Below are positions 1 through 7,609 of a DNA stretch of 15,097 nucleotides, piece by piece (position 1 is the first letter of the stretch; each line of letters opens with the position of its first letter). The translations under genes were made by a program, and so were the position numbers. The notes below the pieces were generated by a model. The model ran no database searches. It had not been told where the DNA came from and saw nothing but the letters and a program-made list of their open reading frames with translations. The DNA is from an uncultured Syntrophobacterales bacterium (GTDB taxonomy: Bacteria > Desulfobacterota > Syntrophia > Syntrophales > UBA5619): contig CAIUXU010000037.1 of assembly GCA_903903205.1 (NCBI GenBank), forward strand, positions 1 to 15,097. Reading direction: 5' to 3'.

Positions 1-78
1 CAGATCATCGAGGGTAACACGAAAGATTTCCCACTCGTCATCCGTCCAGGCAACCATGTCAAGATTATCGATTTTCAT
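1..78 (-). CDS. Start of an unknown protein, cut by the window edge
   Basis: An ATG at 78 opens a minus-strand frame that stays open for 26 codons to the window edge. It begins MKIDNLDMVAWTDDEW and is acidic. I do not recognise the family. The start is supported only by the open frame and a weak purine-rich stretch (cggga) just upstream. It lies 168 bases downstream of the toxin-antitoxin pair on the same strand, so it could be the next gene of that transcript. The frame is too short to exclude chance. Confidence 0.35.
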   Translation of the reverse strand, partial: MKIDNLDMVAWTDDEWEIFRVTLDDL

Positions 79-246
79 TCCCGTTTTTTGCGCAATCTCC
101 AATCTCTAAAGAGGTGGCGTGATCGTTCGGGTCTGTCTTCTGCCTGCTTCCCTTTACGGGGTCTGCGACACATCCTGTTCCTCTCTTCAGGGGACATTTT
201 TAGGCGATCTCCCAATCGGCCATTTCTCATCAATTGCGGGTCTTGC

Positions 247-573
247 TCATCCGTTATAAAAAATCATAACGGCTCGTTCATAAAACAGCAAGCCCACGCG
301 CTCGATATGCTCCCGGAGTTTCGCGTGATTCAGATCATTGAAAACCGACAGATCAATGGTGTAGGGCAGCAGCAGATCATCCAGCGCCGACGCTATCGTC
401 GAGCACAAATCGGACGTTAGCGACTCACCGCAAAGCGTCAAATCAATGTCCGAGCCCGGCTTGAAGTTCCCCTTGGCGCGTGATCCATACAAAATCGCCT
501 TTTCAATCTCTGGGAAGCGCGCAAAGACGGCACAGATTTTTTCGACCGTTGTCTCCGTCAACCCATATTTCAT
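247..573 (-). CDS. mntA: MntA-type minimal nucleotidyltransferase antitoxin
   Basis: This 108-residue protein has the nucleotidyltransferase signature G30-S31, ten residues, then D42-x-D44 (YGSRAKGNFKPGSDIDLTL), and a probable third acidic residue at D74 in YTIDLS. These are the nucleotide and metal-binding residues of the MNT superfamily. Its length and its pairing with a HEPN-domain gene fit MntA antitoxins, which in characterised HepT/MntA systems neutralise the HepT RNase by transferring AMP to a tyrosine. The ATG overlaps the stop of the upstream hepT-like gene as ATGA, which predicts translational coupling. The family assignment is firm; the antitoxin role is inferred from family and gene pairing. 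Confidence 0.85.
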   Translation of the reverse strand: MKYGLTETTVEKICAVFARFPEIEKAILYGSRAKGNFKPGSDIDLTLCGESLTSDLCSTIASALDDLLLPYTIDLSVFNDLNHAKLREHIERVGLLFYERAVMIFYNG

Positions 574-995
574 GAGCTCTTCTCTTCCTGATCCTGAAGC
601 GCGGTGAATTTTTTCGCCATACTTTCAAAGGCCGGATAAAACCGTTCCTGGATATCACCCGCAACCGCTTGAGCGATCTTGAGGTCGTAGGTGTGCGTGG
701 TTTTGTTGCGAGCTTCTATCATTTTCATCCAGTCCTCTCCTTGCTCGATCAGACCATTTTTGAACGCTTCACGCGTAGCGTCTTTGGAACCAATCAAGCC
801 CGCGATCCCTTTATCCGCCAAATAGTCTTTCAATACATTCCAGGCCAGTTCGTGGGTGAACTCAAAGCTTTGAATCAACCCCTGTTGCTCAAGATTGGAT
901 AATTCGCGCGACCGCGCCAATTCCACCGCCTCGACGAGCGTCTGAAATGCCTTGAGGAAGTTATTGAACCGCTGTTTCCACCGAATGTCTTGCAT
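570..995 (-). CDS. hepT: HepT-like HEPN toxin (HI0074 'nucleotidyltransferase substrate-binding' family)
   Basis: This is an all-helical protein of 141 residues starting MQDIRWKQRFNNFLKAFQTL, typical of the HI0074 family and of its usual length. The HEPN RNase motif RX4HXY is intact at R96, H101 and Y103 (ARNKTTHTYD). In studied HepT/MntA pairs the Arg and His are catalytic and the Tyr is the AMPylation target. A longer reading frame begins six codons upstream at 1013, but a strong AAGGAGGA ribosome site (1003-1010) lies inside it and is ideally placed for the ATG at 995, so I prefer 995. The gene precedes and overlaps mntA. It probably acts as a ribonuclease toxin in the cytoplasm, held inactive by its partner. 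Confidence 0.85.
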   Translation of the reverse strand: MQDIRWKQRFNNFLKAFQTLVEAVELARSRELSNLEQQGLIQSFEFTHELAWNVLKDYLADKGIAGLIGSKDATREAFKNGLIEQGEDWMKMIEARNKTTHTYDLKIAQAVAGDIQERFYPAFESMAKKFTALQDQEEKSS

Positions 996-1080
996 GACCT
1001 GTTCCTCCTTCATAACAACGCCCTGATCTTCGCCAGTGTCTCTGCACTCTCGGTATCCAGCCTCGCCCGATCATCTAACT

Positions 1081-1217
1081 TTGATGCTCTCGTCAAAAGT
1101 CGAAAATGCCCAGAAATCGTCATTCCGGTGAAAACCGGAATCCAGATATTTCAGCATATTACGAAAACCCTGGACACCGGTTTTCACCGGTGTGACGACT
1201 TTTGACGAGGTCGTCAA
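1081..1217. repeat. MITE-like inverted-repeat element with two internal hairpins
   Basis: The ends form an imperfect 22-bp inverted repeat (1081-1102 against 1196-1217, three mismatches) with a perfect 14-bp core, ctcgtcaaaagtcg at 1089-1102 and its reverse complement at 1196-1209. Inside are two 27-bp units in opposite orientation (1119-1145 and 1170-1196). Each contains a perfect 8-bp stem with a 4-base loop: attccggt-gaaa-accggaat at 1122-1141 and acaccggt-tttc-accggtgt at 1174-1193. The whole can fold into one long hairpin with an unpaired centre near 1146-1169. No coding capacity is convincing. It sits between the toxin-antitoxin module and the 3' end of cimA. I associate similar units with dispersed repeats in deltaproteobacterial genomes, from memory only. 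Confidence 0.8.
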
Positions 1218-1249
1218 CTTTACCTTCTGCTGTTTTGGTCATTTTCTGC

Positions 1250-2842
1250 TCATTCCCGATCGTTCTTGTTCAGGTTGTCTTTGCTCAGCTTGTACTGGAT
1301 GCTGTCCACAAGGGCTTGCCAGCTTGCCTCGATAATATTTTCCGAGACGCCGATGGTGCTCCACATCTCGTCCCCGTCCCGGGAATCGAGGAGCACCTTG
1401 ACCTTGGCTGCCGTCCCCTCGCTACCCTCCACGATGCGCACCTTGAAGTCAACGAGGTGCATCTCGTTGATTTGAGGGTAGAATTTCGTCAGGGCCTTCC
1501 TGATGGCGTTGTCGAGCGCATTGACCGGGCCGTTTCCCTCTGCCGCGGTCAGCTCCTCTTCGCTGCCGACAGAGATTTTGATCGTCGCCTGGCAGACGGA
1601 AGGGTCGTTCCGGGTTTTCCCATTCGTCACGCTGAAACATTGCAGGGTGAAGGGTTCACGGAAGGCGCCGGTGATCTTCTTCATCAGAAGTGACAAAGAT
1701 CCTTCCGCCGCGTCGAACTGGAACCCCTGATCCTCCAAGGCCTTGATCTCCCTGACGATTTTCCGGCTTGCAGTATCGTTGTCCCCCAGTTCGATGCCAA
1801 GTTCCTTCGCCTTGAAGGCGATGTTGCTCTTTCCGGCCAATTCGGAGACCAGCACCCGCTGATGATTTCCGACCTGTTCCGGCCGGATGTGCTCGTAAGC
1901 CTGGGGGTTTTTGGCGATGGCGTTCACGTGGACGCCCCCCTTGTGGGCGAAGGCGCTGCGCCCGACGAAGGGCCGGAAGGGAAGCGGGCGGACATTGGCC
2001 ACCTCGCCCACGTAGTGAGAGAGGTTTGTGAGCTGCTGCAGGGAGCTCTCCGGGAGACATCTCCGCGCCATTTTGATCTGCAGGTTTCCGATGACGGAGA
2101 TCAGATCGGCGTTGCCGCACCGCTCCCCGTAGCCGTTCACCGTCCCCTGGACCATGGTCACCCCTTCCAGAACGGCGGCAAGGGTGTTGGCAACGGCGAG
2201 CCCGCAATCGTTGTGGGTATGGATTCCGAGTTTCTCTGCCGGAATGATCGCGGCGGCCTTCCTGACGGCCGCAATCAGGTCCTGGGGCATCGCGCCGCCA
2301 TTGGTGTCGCACAGGACGATCCGGTCGGCGCCGGCGTCGAAAGCCGCCTTTATCGTGGACAGGGCATAAGCGGGCCGACGGCGGTATCCGTCAAAGAAAT
2401 GTTCCGCATCGAAGATGACCTCCCTGTCTCGGGCTTTCAGAAAGGCGACGGAATCGCGGATCATCTCCAGATTTTCCGCAAGCGGGATGCCGAGGATTTC
2501 CGTGACGTGGAGATCCCAGCTCTTCCCGAAGATCGCGACAGCCGGAGTCCCGGCTTTAAGCAGCGTGCGGAGGTTCCGGCAGTTCTCGGGGCGGACACCC
2601 GGCTTCCGCGTGCTCCCGAAGGCGGTCAGGCGGGCGTGCCGGAAGGTTTGCTCCTTCATCATCTCGAAGAAACGGACGTCCTTGGGGTTGGAGCCGGGCC
2701 ACCCCCCTTCGATGTAGTGGAATCCCATGTCATCCAGACGGTGAGCGATCCGCAGCTTCTCCTCGGCCGAAAAATTGACCTGTTCGCCCTGCGTACCGTC
2801 TCGAAGGGTCGTGTCGTAGATGATCACATCGGGTGATTTCAT
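1250..2842 (-). CDS. cimA: Citramalate synthase
   Basis: This 530-residue protein condenses pyruvate and acetyl-CoA to citramalate, the first step of the threonine-independent route to isoleucine. The N-terminal TIM barrel of the isopropylmalate synthase family opens with DTTLRDGTQGE, giving the catalytic R14-D15, and carries the metal-binding HTHND motif at about 208-212 and GYGERCGNADL shortly after. The phrase FHYIEGGWPGSNPKD is typical of the long CimA subtype rather than of LeuA or NifV. The C-terminal part, from about residue 370, matches the LeuA-type regulatory domain expected to bind the feedback amino acid. The ATG at 2842 has a good ribosome site (AGGAG, about 7 bases away). It is divergent from the ferredoxin/TTT operon and monocistronic here. 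Confidence 0.93.
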   Translation of the reverse strand: MKSPDVIIYDTTLRDGTQGEQVNFSAEEKLRIAHRLDDMGFHYIEGGWPGSNPKDVRFFEMMKEQTFRHARLTAFGSTRKPGVRPENCRNLRTLLKAGTPAVAIFGKSWDLHVTEILGIPLAENLEMIRDSVAFLKARDREVIFDAEHFFDGYRRRPAYALSTIKAAFDAGADRIVLCDTNGGAMPQDLIAAVRKAAAIIPAEKLGIHTHNDCGLAVANTLAAVLEGVTMVQGTVNGYGERCGNADLISVIGNLQIKMARRCLPESSLQQLTNLSHYVGEVANVRPLPFRPFVGRSAFAHKGGVHVNAIAKNPQAYEHIRPEQVGNHQRVLVSELAGKSNIAFKAKELGIELGDNDTASRKIVREIKALEDQGFQFDAAEGSLSLLMKKITGAFREPFTLQCFSVTNGKTRNDPSVCQATIKISVGSEEELTAAEGNGPVNALDNAIRKALTKFYPQINEMHLVDFKVRIVEGSEGTAAKVKVLLDSRDGDEMWSTIGVSENIIEASWQALVDSIQYKLSKDNLNKNDRE

Positions 2843-2866
2843 AACCTTACTCCTTTTGCAAAAAAT

Positions 2867-2892
2867 CCATTATCGGTTGAACCTGATAACGG
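2867..2892 (-). promoter_or_regulatory. Inverted repeat over the cimA promoter -10 region
   Basis: On the minus strand CCGTTATC (2892-2885) can pair with GATAATGG (2874-2867), eight pairs including one G-T, around a short internal GGT/ACC stem. It covers the proposed -10 box of cimA and is followed by six T residues (2865-2860). The overlap with the -10 means an operator reads better than an attenuator: from this promoter the left arm would not be transcribed. If cimA has a promoter further upstream, the same structure plus its T-run could act as a leader terminator. Confidence 0.35.
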
Positions 2893-2910
2893 ATTTGGTC
2901 GCTTTGTCAA
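2883..2910 (-). promoter_or_regulatory. Putative sigma70 promoter for cimA
   Basis: The minus strand shows a perfect -35 box TTGACA (2910-2905), a 16-base spacer and TATCAG (2888-2883, four of six consensus bases). Transcription would start near 2876 and give a leader of about 35 bases containing the AGGAG site of cimA. It is back to back with the rightward promoter, the two -35 boxes being separated by the AT-rich stretch 2911-2935. Confidence 0.5.
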
Positions 2911-2935
2911 TGAAAATATCACACCTACTTTTTGC

Positions 2936-2964
2936 TTGACAAACGATTGTCGACAATCTACCTT
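2936..2964 (+). promoter_or_regulatory. Putative promoter of the ferredoxin/TTT operon with an operator palindrome in its spacer
   Basis: A perfect -35 TTGACA (2936-2941) is followed 17 bases later by TACCTT (2959-2964, three of six consensus bases). The spacer holds the perfect palindrome GATTGTCGACAATC (2945-2958). A TTGTCGACAA core resembles operators of GntR-family (FCD-type) repressors that sense carboxylic acids; that assignment is from general knowledge. A protein bound there would block RNA polymerase, so a substrate-induced repression switch for the catabolic operon is likely. No regulator gene lies in the window. Confidence 0.55.
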
Positions 2965-2974
2965 GGTCGCCGTC

Positions 2975-2991
2975 GGGCCTTTTCAAGGCCC
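2975..2991 (+). other. Small perfect hairpin in the leader of the operon
   Basis: GGGCCTT (2975-2981) and AAGGCCC (2985-2991) pair perfectly around a three-base loop, just downstream of the expected transcription start. No T-run follows, so it is not a terminator. It could protect the 5' end of the mRNA. The remaining leader to the ATG at 3053 shows nothing else. Confidence 0.35.
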
Positions 2992-3052
2992 GGACACCCC
3001 ACGGTCAGGAAAGATTCCACCATTCCGCAATATTTTTTGGAGGTGCAAACGT

Positions 3053-3775
3053 ATGATCGACAAGGAGCTCTGCATCGGATGTGGCGATTGCCTGCCGGTT
3101 TGTCCCGTAAAGGCGATCGGGTTGGAAACGGAATATGCCGAGATCAATGAAGAGATGTGCGTAGAATGTGGTGTCTGTTACCGGGCAAAGAGATGTCCGG
3201 TAGAAGCATTTAAACAGGCGCCGGACTTGCCCTGGCCGCGTATCGTTAGAAGGGTATTCAGCGACCCCAACGCACCACACTCCGCCACGACGGGAGGTTG
3301 GGGACGAGGCACGGCGGAGATGAAGAGCAATGATGTAACGGGTCGCTACAAGAGGGGGATGGTCGGCATCGCCGTTGAGATCGGGAGACCGGGCGTCGGC
3401 GAGACCATCCGCAATATCGAGAAGATTGCCGCGCCCTTTGCGCGCCTCGGCGTTGAGTTTGAACCGCTGAATCCGCTAACCAGCTTGATGGAAGATACAA
3501 AAAAAGCCATTTTTAAAGAGGATGTAAAAAATGAACGGGTGTTGAGCGCGATCATTGAATTCCTGATCGAACCTTCTCGGCTGGCAGAAGTGGTGGGGGC
3601 TCTGGAAGAAAGTTCCGCCGCTGCGACGGAGACGGTTTTTTCCGTAGCTATGATCAACCGGGTGAATCCCGACGGCGCCGTACCCAATATCGATGCTCTG
3701 GAAAAGTTGGGGTATCGGGCCTCTCCCAATGCAAAAGTCAATTTGGGATTGGGAAGACCAAAAGCGGAGGTTTAG
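3053..3775 (+). CDS. Ferredoxin-domain protein A1 (NDVTGR family), first gene of the operon
   Basis: This 240-residue protein has an N-terminal two-cluster ferredoxin domain: Cys 7, 10, 13 and 17 (CIGCGDCLPVCP), then Cys 36, 39, 42 and 48 (CVECGVCYRAKRCP). The last gap of the second set is five residues instead of the usual three. A linker with GRGTAEMKSNDVTGRYKRG leads into a domain of about 140 residues beginning GIAVEIGRPGVGETIRNIEK and ending NAKVNLGLGRP. I cannot name it with certainty; I have an unverified recollection of a similar motif in 6-hydroxynicotinate reductase. The open frame runs further upstream, but the ATG at 3053 has a GGAGG site (3039-3043) and opens directly on the ferredoxin fold. 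It is paired with B1 22 bases downstream and is paralogous to the gene at 7610. It probably carries electrons for a cytoplasmic redox enzyme. Confidence 0.85.
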   Translation: MIDKELCIGCGDCLPVCPVKAIGLETEYAEINEEMCVECGVCYRAKRCPVEAFKQAPDLPWPRIVRRVFSDPNAPHSATTGGWGRGTAEMKSNDVTGRYKRGMVGIAVEIGRPGVGETIRNIEKIAAPFARLGVEFEPLNPLTSLMEDTKKAIFKEDVKNERVLSAIIEFLIEPSRLAEVVGALEESSAAATETVFSVAMINRVNPDGAVPNIDALEKLGYRASPNAKVNLGLGRPKAEV

Positions 3776-3797
3776 AGCGGAAAGGAGGTTTGAGACT

Positions 3798-4478
3798 ATG
3801 ACACATTCGTTGCACAGGGCGGGTACGATCGAAGATTTGGGTTGTGATTATGTCATCATCATTCGCGCAGAGAAGGGGTACAATCAGGAAGGTTCTGCCG
3901 GAAAATGCAAGGAACTCCTGAGGCTCTTTCAAAAGCATGACGCCGTGAACATCACCGGAGCACGGGGCACAAATTATAAAGGCAATGTTCTGGAAACCTC
4001 GCTGGATTCCATTGTCGAGGCGTTCAAGGATGGAAATTCTCCCTATTGCGTATTCGATACAAAAGAAAAACTTGAGTCGTTTCTCGTCGAACTGAAAGAA
4101 AAAGATTTTGGCTTATCGGTAGTTGTTTCAGGTCTTTATGATTCCATCCGATCTATATGCGATAAGATCGGCATTGTGCCGCATACGACGAACCATTCAT
4201 TGGGCGTCTGGGGCAACACCTCCCTTCTTCCTGATGGCCCAGTACTCGAAATAACAACAATGTGCGGACACGGGATGGTATCGCGATATCTGGTGGACGA
4301 CCTGATCGAAAAAATCAGAGCGGGTTCTCTAAGCATCGAGAAGGCCGGAATAGAATTGGGCAAGCCCTGTCTCTGCGGATTGTTCAATCCCAAGCGGGCG
4401 GAGATGCTTCTTCGCAAGTTGACGGCTGACGGTAATAAAGAACGGGTGAATACAGGGGTAAAGGGATGGGCCCTTTAG
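3798..4478 (+). CDS. Conserved Cys/His protein B1, partner of A1
   Basis: This 226-residue protein has no signal peptide or membrane segment. The ATG at 3798 follows an AAAGGAGG site; an upstream extension of the frame overlaps the A1 gene and is unlikely. It starts MTHSLHRAGTIEDLGCDYV, shared with the paralogue at 8346. The middle part (about 83-125) reads as strand-helix-strand with KEKDFGLSVVVSGL. The C-terminal third carries residues kept in both paralogues: C121, H129 (PHTTNHSLGVWG), C156 and H158 (TMCGHGMVS), and C191 and C193 (CLCGLFNPKRAE). They could hold a metal or Fe-S cluster. The family is unknown to me. Constant pairing with a ferredoxin protein suggests the catalytic or substrate subunit of a two-subunit oxidoreductase. 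A C-terminal tail after about residue 208 is absent from the core of the paralogue. Confidence 0.8.
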   Translation: MTHSLHRAGTIEDLGCDYVIIIRAEKGYNQEGSAGKCKELLRLFQKHDAVNITGARGTNYKGNVLETSLDSIVEAFKDGNSPYCVFDTKEKLESFLVELKEKDFGLSVVVSGLYDSIRSICDKIGIVPHTTNHSLGVWGNTSLLPDGPVLEITTMCGHGMVSRYLVDDLIEKIRAGSLSIEKAGIELGKPCLCGLFNPKRAEMLLRKLTADGNKERVNTGVKGWAL

Positions 4479-4510
4479 ATCGTAATCACCGATACTGAAA
4501 GGAGAATGGT

Positions 4511-5488
4511 ATGGGAAGGAAAGTTTTTATCTGTTCGTTAGCGGTTATGTTTTGTGTTATCGCTGTGATGGTTGCGGTGGAGGCAAAGGCGGCATACCCT
4601 GACAAGACCATCGAATTTGTCGTCCATTCTCCTGCAGGCGGCGGCAGCGACCTGTTCAGCCGGGCCATTGGCAGCATCCTTGAGAAGGAAGGCATCGTCA
4701 AGCAGAAAATCCAGGTGGTAAACCGCGATGGGGGCTCCGGTACGACTTCGCTCAACTACATGTTTGATAAAGCGGGTGATGCTCATGTGGTCATGCAGTT
4801 TACCACTGGTCCGCTTTCCGCCCTTCTGCGGGGCAGTAGCAAGCTCAAAATGGAGGATATCACCTTCCTCACGCTGATGTGCATGGATCCGAACCTTGCC
4901 TTTACCCGCGTGGAATCGCCTTACAATGACATGAAAAGTGTCATTGAATATGCAAAGAAGAATCCTGATAAAGTCTCGGTTGCTATCGGCACTGTAGCAG
5001 GGTCTGAGCATATCAGCGCCCACCGGGTGGCAAAGGCTTCAGGTACGCAGTTGAACATGGTTGGGTTTGGCGGCGGTGGCGCCGCTTCCGTAGCGATTCT
5101 TGGCGGGCATGTCGATTTGGGTTTTGGAAATGTGAATGAACAAATGGGGCAGATTGAAGCCAAGACCATCAAACCGCTCGGCGTCATGTCCCCACAGAGG
5201 ATCCCTGCCATGCCGAATGTGCTGACGATGAAGGAGCAGGGGATCAACGCCGTATATGTCCAGCCGAGAGGCTTCTGGGCGCCGAAGAATTTCCCCGATT
5301 ATGCGCTGAAGTTCTGGGAAGATGCCTTTTTCAAACTCTCCAAGACCAAGGCGTATCAGGATTTGCTGAAGACCTCCTATGCGGTCGATTCCTTTATGAA
5401 ACATGAGGAAACCAAAACGTTTGTCAACGATTACATTAAAGTGCTCAAGGTGGATGTAGACGAACTCGGCGTCTATAAGAAGAAATAA
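4511..5488 (+). CDS. tctC: TTT transporter periplasmic receptor (TctC/Bug family)
   Basis: This 325-residue solute-binding protein has a clear signal peptide (hydrophobic stretch about 5-23, AKA then likely cleavage after A27). The mature protein begins AYPDKTIEFVVHSPAGGGSD, the family hallmark around the ligand carboxylate, followed by a GSGTTSLNYMF segment. Bug-type receptors bind carboxylates, amides or aromatic acids in the periplasm and deliver them to TctAB. The ATG follows an AAGGAG site. It is the first of a complete C-B-A set placed between the two A-B pairs, so its ligand is probably the substrate of the pathway. The ligand cannot be told from the sequence. Confidence 0.92.
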   Translation: MGRKVFICSLAVMFCVIAVMVAVEAKAAYPDKTIEFVVHSPAGGGSDLFSRAIGSILEKEGIVKQKIQVVNRDGGSGTTSLNYMFDKAGDAHVVMQFTTGPLSALLRGSSKLKMEDITFLTLMCMDPNLAFTRVESPYNDMKSVIEYAKKNPDKVSVAIGTVAGSEHISAHRVAKASGTQLNMVGFGGGGAASVAILGGHVDLGFGNVNEQMGQIEAKTIKPLGVMSPQRIPAMPNVLTMKEQGINAVYVQPRGFWAPKNFPDYALKFWEDAFFKLSKTKAYQDLLKTSYAVDSFMKHEETKTFVNDYIKVLKVDVDELGVYKKK

Positions 5489-5541
5489 TGTGCGGCCTCA
5501 TCAGGAGGGGCTAATATCCCTATTCAGAAGGGGGAGAGTGT

Positions 5542-6003
5542 ATGAAAAAAGGAGATATAACTTTTTCGGTCATCGGTCTGGGGCTCAGCCTCTGGCTCAT
5601 ACTCGAATCGCAAAAATTCGACTATGCTTCCAAATTTGGGATAGGCCCCGGTTTTTTCCCCTTCTGGTTAGGGATCATTCTCGCCGCGTTTTCACTCTTT
5701 AGATTCATCATCAGCCTCAAGCAAAAATATGACGCGGAGGATCTTAAACCGCGCCTGCCCGGATGGGGATCGCTGGGACGGATCGGCCTGATCATGCTGA
5801 TCATGGCCGGTTTCGCCCTCGTCATGAACGGCCTCGGTTTCATTCTGACCGTATTTCTTTTTGTATCCATCATCCTGTTCATTTTGGAAGGCGACAGTAT
5901 CCTGAAAAGCATCTTTTACGGCGTCATGTTCAGCGCCGCTGTCTTTCTTGTATTTCGATACTGGCTGGAGGTTGATCTTCCCCGGGGTCTGCTGGGAATT
6001 TGA
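5542..6003 (+). CDS. tctB: TTT transporter small membrane subunit (TctB)
   Basis: This 153-residue membrane protein has four to five hydrophobic segments: about 8-22, 33-57, 76-95, 97-114 and 119-140. The shape GPGFFPFWLGIILA after the first segment is typical of TctB, and the length is usual. It is the small subunit of the proton- or sodium-driven TTT permease and partners TctA in the inner membrane. The ATG follows a GGGGGAG site, 53 bases after tctC and 12 bases before tctA. It aligns along its full length with the second copy at 14505-14966, including the C-terminal PRGLLGI/PKGILGI. Confidence 0.9.
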   Translation: MKKGDITFSVIGLGLSLWLILESQKFDYASKFGIGPGFFPFWLGIILAAFSLFRFIISLKQKYDAEDLKPRLPGWGSLGRIGLIMLIMAGFALVMNGLGFILTVFLFVSIILFILEGDSILKSIFYGVMFSAAVFLVFRYWLEVDLPRGLLGI

Positions 6004-6015
6004 AGGAGAAAAAAT

Positions 6016-7521
6016 ATGGATATCTTCAATAGCTTGATGCAGGGTTTCGCGACAGTGCTCACCCCGTTCAACATCTGGATGGCGGTCATCGGCTGCTTCT
6101 TCGGGACCATTGTGGGGATTCTTCCCGGGCTCGGCCCTTCGGCCACGATCGCCATGCTGATTCCCCTCACCTTCGGCATGAACGCGACGCCCGCCATGAT
6201 CATGATGTGCGCGATCTACTACGGCGCCATGTACGGCGGTTCGACGACCTCGATCCTGCTCAACGTTCCGGGCGAAAGCGCGTCTGTTGCAACCACGATT
6301 GACGGTTACCAGATGGCGCGTCAGGGGCGCGGTGGGGCCGCCCTTGGAATCTCCGCGATCGGCTCTTTCGTTGCCGGTATTCTCGGGACGATAGGGCTCA
6401 TGCTGATCTGCGTCCCTCTCGCGAAATTTGCCTTGAAATTCGGTCCGGCGGAATTCTTCAGCCTGATCGTCATGGGTCTTTTGACCATCGTGTACGTGGG
6501 CGGGAAATCCATTTCGAAATCACTGATGAGCGGTGTCATCGGGATGGCCCTCGGGACGATCGGCATCGACGTCATCCAGGGGGCGCCACGCTTCGTGTAC
6601 GATCTACCCGAATTGATGGACGGGGTCTCATTCATTACCGTGGTGATGGGTATTTTCGGAATCGGGGAGGTTCTGGTTTCCGCGGAGGAGCGGATGAAGA
6701 TAACACCCATTCATGTCAAGTTCAAAGATCTTTGGCCAACCGTTGCCGAGGTGTGGCAATCGAAATGGGCGATTCTCCGGGGTACGGCGATTGGGTTCTT
6801 CATGGGCGCTCTGCCTGGAGCCGGTGCGACCATCTCATCATTTGTTGCTTACGCCGTTGAAAAAGGCGTTGCCAAGAATCCCGAACGGTTCGGGAAAGGC
6901 GCCATCGAGGGGGTTGCCGCTCCGGAGTCCGCAAACAACGCGTGCACGTCCGGGGCGATGGTGCACCTGCTGGCCTTGGGGATTCCGGGCTCGGGGGCTA
7001 CCGCGGTCATGCTGGGCGCCCTCATGCTTTACGGGCTGAAACCCGGCCCCATGATGTTTCATACAAATCCCGATTTCGTCTGGGCGCTCATCGCCAGCAT
7101 GTTTGTCGGGAATGTCATCCTGATTGTCATGAACCTTCCCATGATCCCCTTCTTCGCCATGGGCTTGCGTATCCCGTACCGCTACCTCTATCCGGGCATC
7201 CTCCTGATCTGCATTATCGGCGCCTATTCGCTCAGCAGCAGCATATACGATGTCTGGGTGATGCTGATTTTCGGCGTCATCGGCTATTTTATGAAAAAAT
7301 TTGATATCCCGGGCGCCCCCATGGGGATCGCGCTGATCCTGGGACCCATGCTGGAGTACAACCTCTATCGCGCCCTGGCCCTTTCCCGGGGGGATCTGAC
7401 GGTTTTCTTCACACGCCCGATATCCGCAACACTTTTGGCGATAGCTGCGATAATGACGATCCTCTTCTCATCCAAAACCATCAGAGTTAAGAGGAAGATG
7501 CTCGAGGAGGTAGAAGAATAA
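6016..7521 (+). CDS. tctA: TTT transporter large membrane subunit (TctA)
   Basis: This 501-residue polytopic inner-membrane protein has the family's usual length and multiple hydrophobic helices. Family signatures are present twice over: GTIVGILPGLGPSATIAMLI near residue 35 and the related GALPGAGATISSFVAY near 258, plus YYGAMYGGSTTSILLNVPGE and LALGIPGSGATAVMLGAL. The duplicated glycine/proline-rich loops are thought to form the substrate path. The AAGGAG site lies 8 bases upstream of the ATG. It aligns with the TctA at 12978-14483 over all 501 residues with almost no gaps, so the two systems are close paralogues. Confidence 0.95.
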   Translation: MDIFNSLMQGFATVLTPFNIWMAVIGCFFGTIVGILPGLGPSATIAMLIPLTFGMNATPAMIMMCAIYYGAMYGGSTTSILLNVPGESASVATTIDGYQMARQGRGGAALGISAIGSFVAGILGTIGLMLICVPLAKFALKFGPAEFFSLIVMGLLTIVYVGGKSISKSLMSGVIGMALGTIGIDVIQGAPRFVYDLPELMDGVSFITVVMGIFGIGEVLVSAEERMKITPIHVKFKDLWPTVAEVWQSKWAILRGTAIGFFMGALPGAGATISSFVAYAVEKGVAKNPERFGKGAIEGVAAPESANNACTSGAMVHLLALGIPGSGATAVMLGALMLYGLKPGPMMFHTNPDFVWALIASMFVGNVILIVMNLPMIPFFAMGLRIPYRYLYPGILLICIIGAYSLSSSIYDVWVMLIFGVIGYFMKKFDIPGAPMGIALILGPMLEYNLYRALALSRGDLTVFFTRPISATLLAIAAIMTILFSSKTIRVKRKMLEEVEE

Positions 7522-7609
7522 AAGTATCAAAGACTATCGGAAACCATAACGATGAACACGGGAATAAACGGATGGTCGGTTATTCTCAGTAAAACTGGAG
7601 GAGGCATGG

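Noticed and set aside
88..420. Plus-strand frame over the end of mntA and the gap beside it
   Set aside because: It overlaps the well-supported mntA antisense and has no motif or convincing ribosome site. The gap 79-246 shows nothing I can name.
1119..1196. CRISPR-like repeat pair
   Set aside because: There are only two units, in inverted orientation, palindromic and with no spacer series or cas genes; they belong to the MITE-like element.
1862..2836. Long plus-strand frame opposite cimA
   Set aside because: It is a GC-skewed shadow of the strongly supported cimA, with no ribosome site or recognisable motifs.
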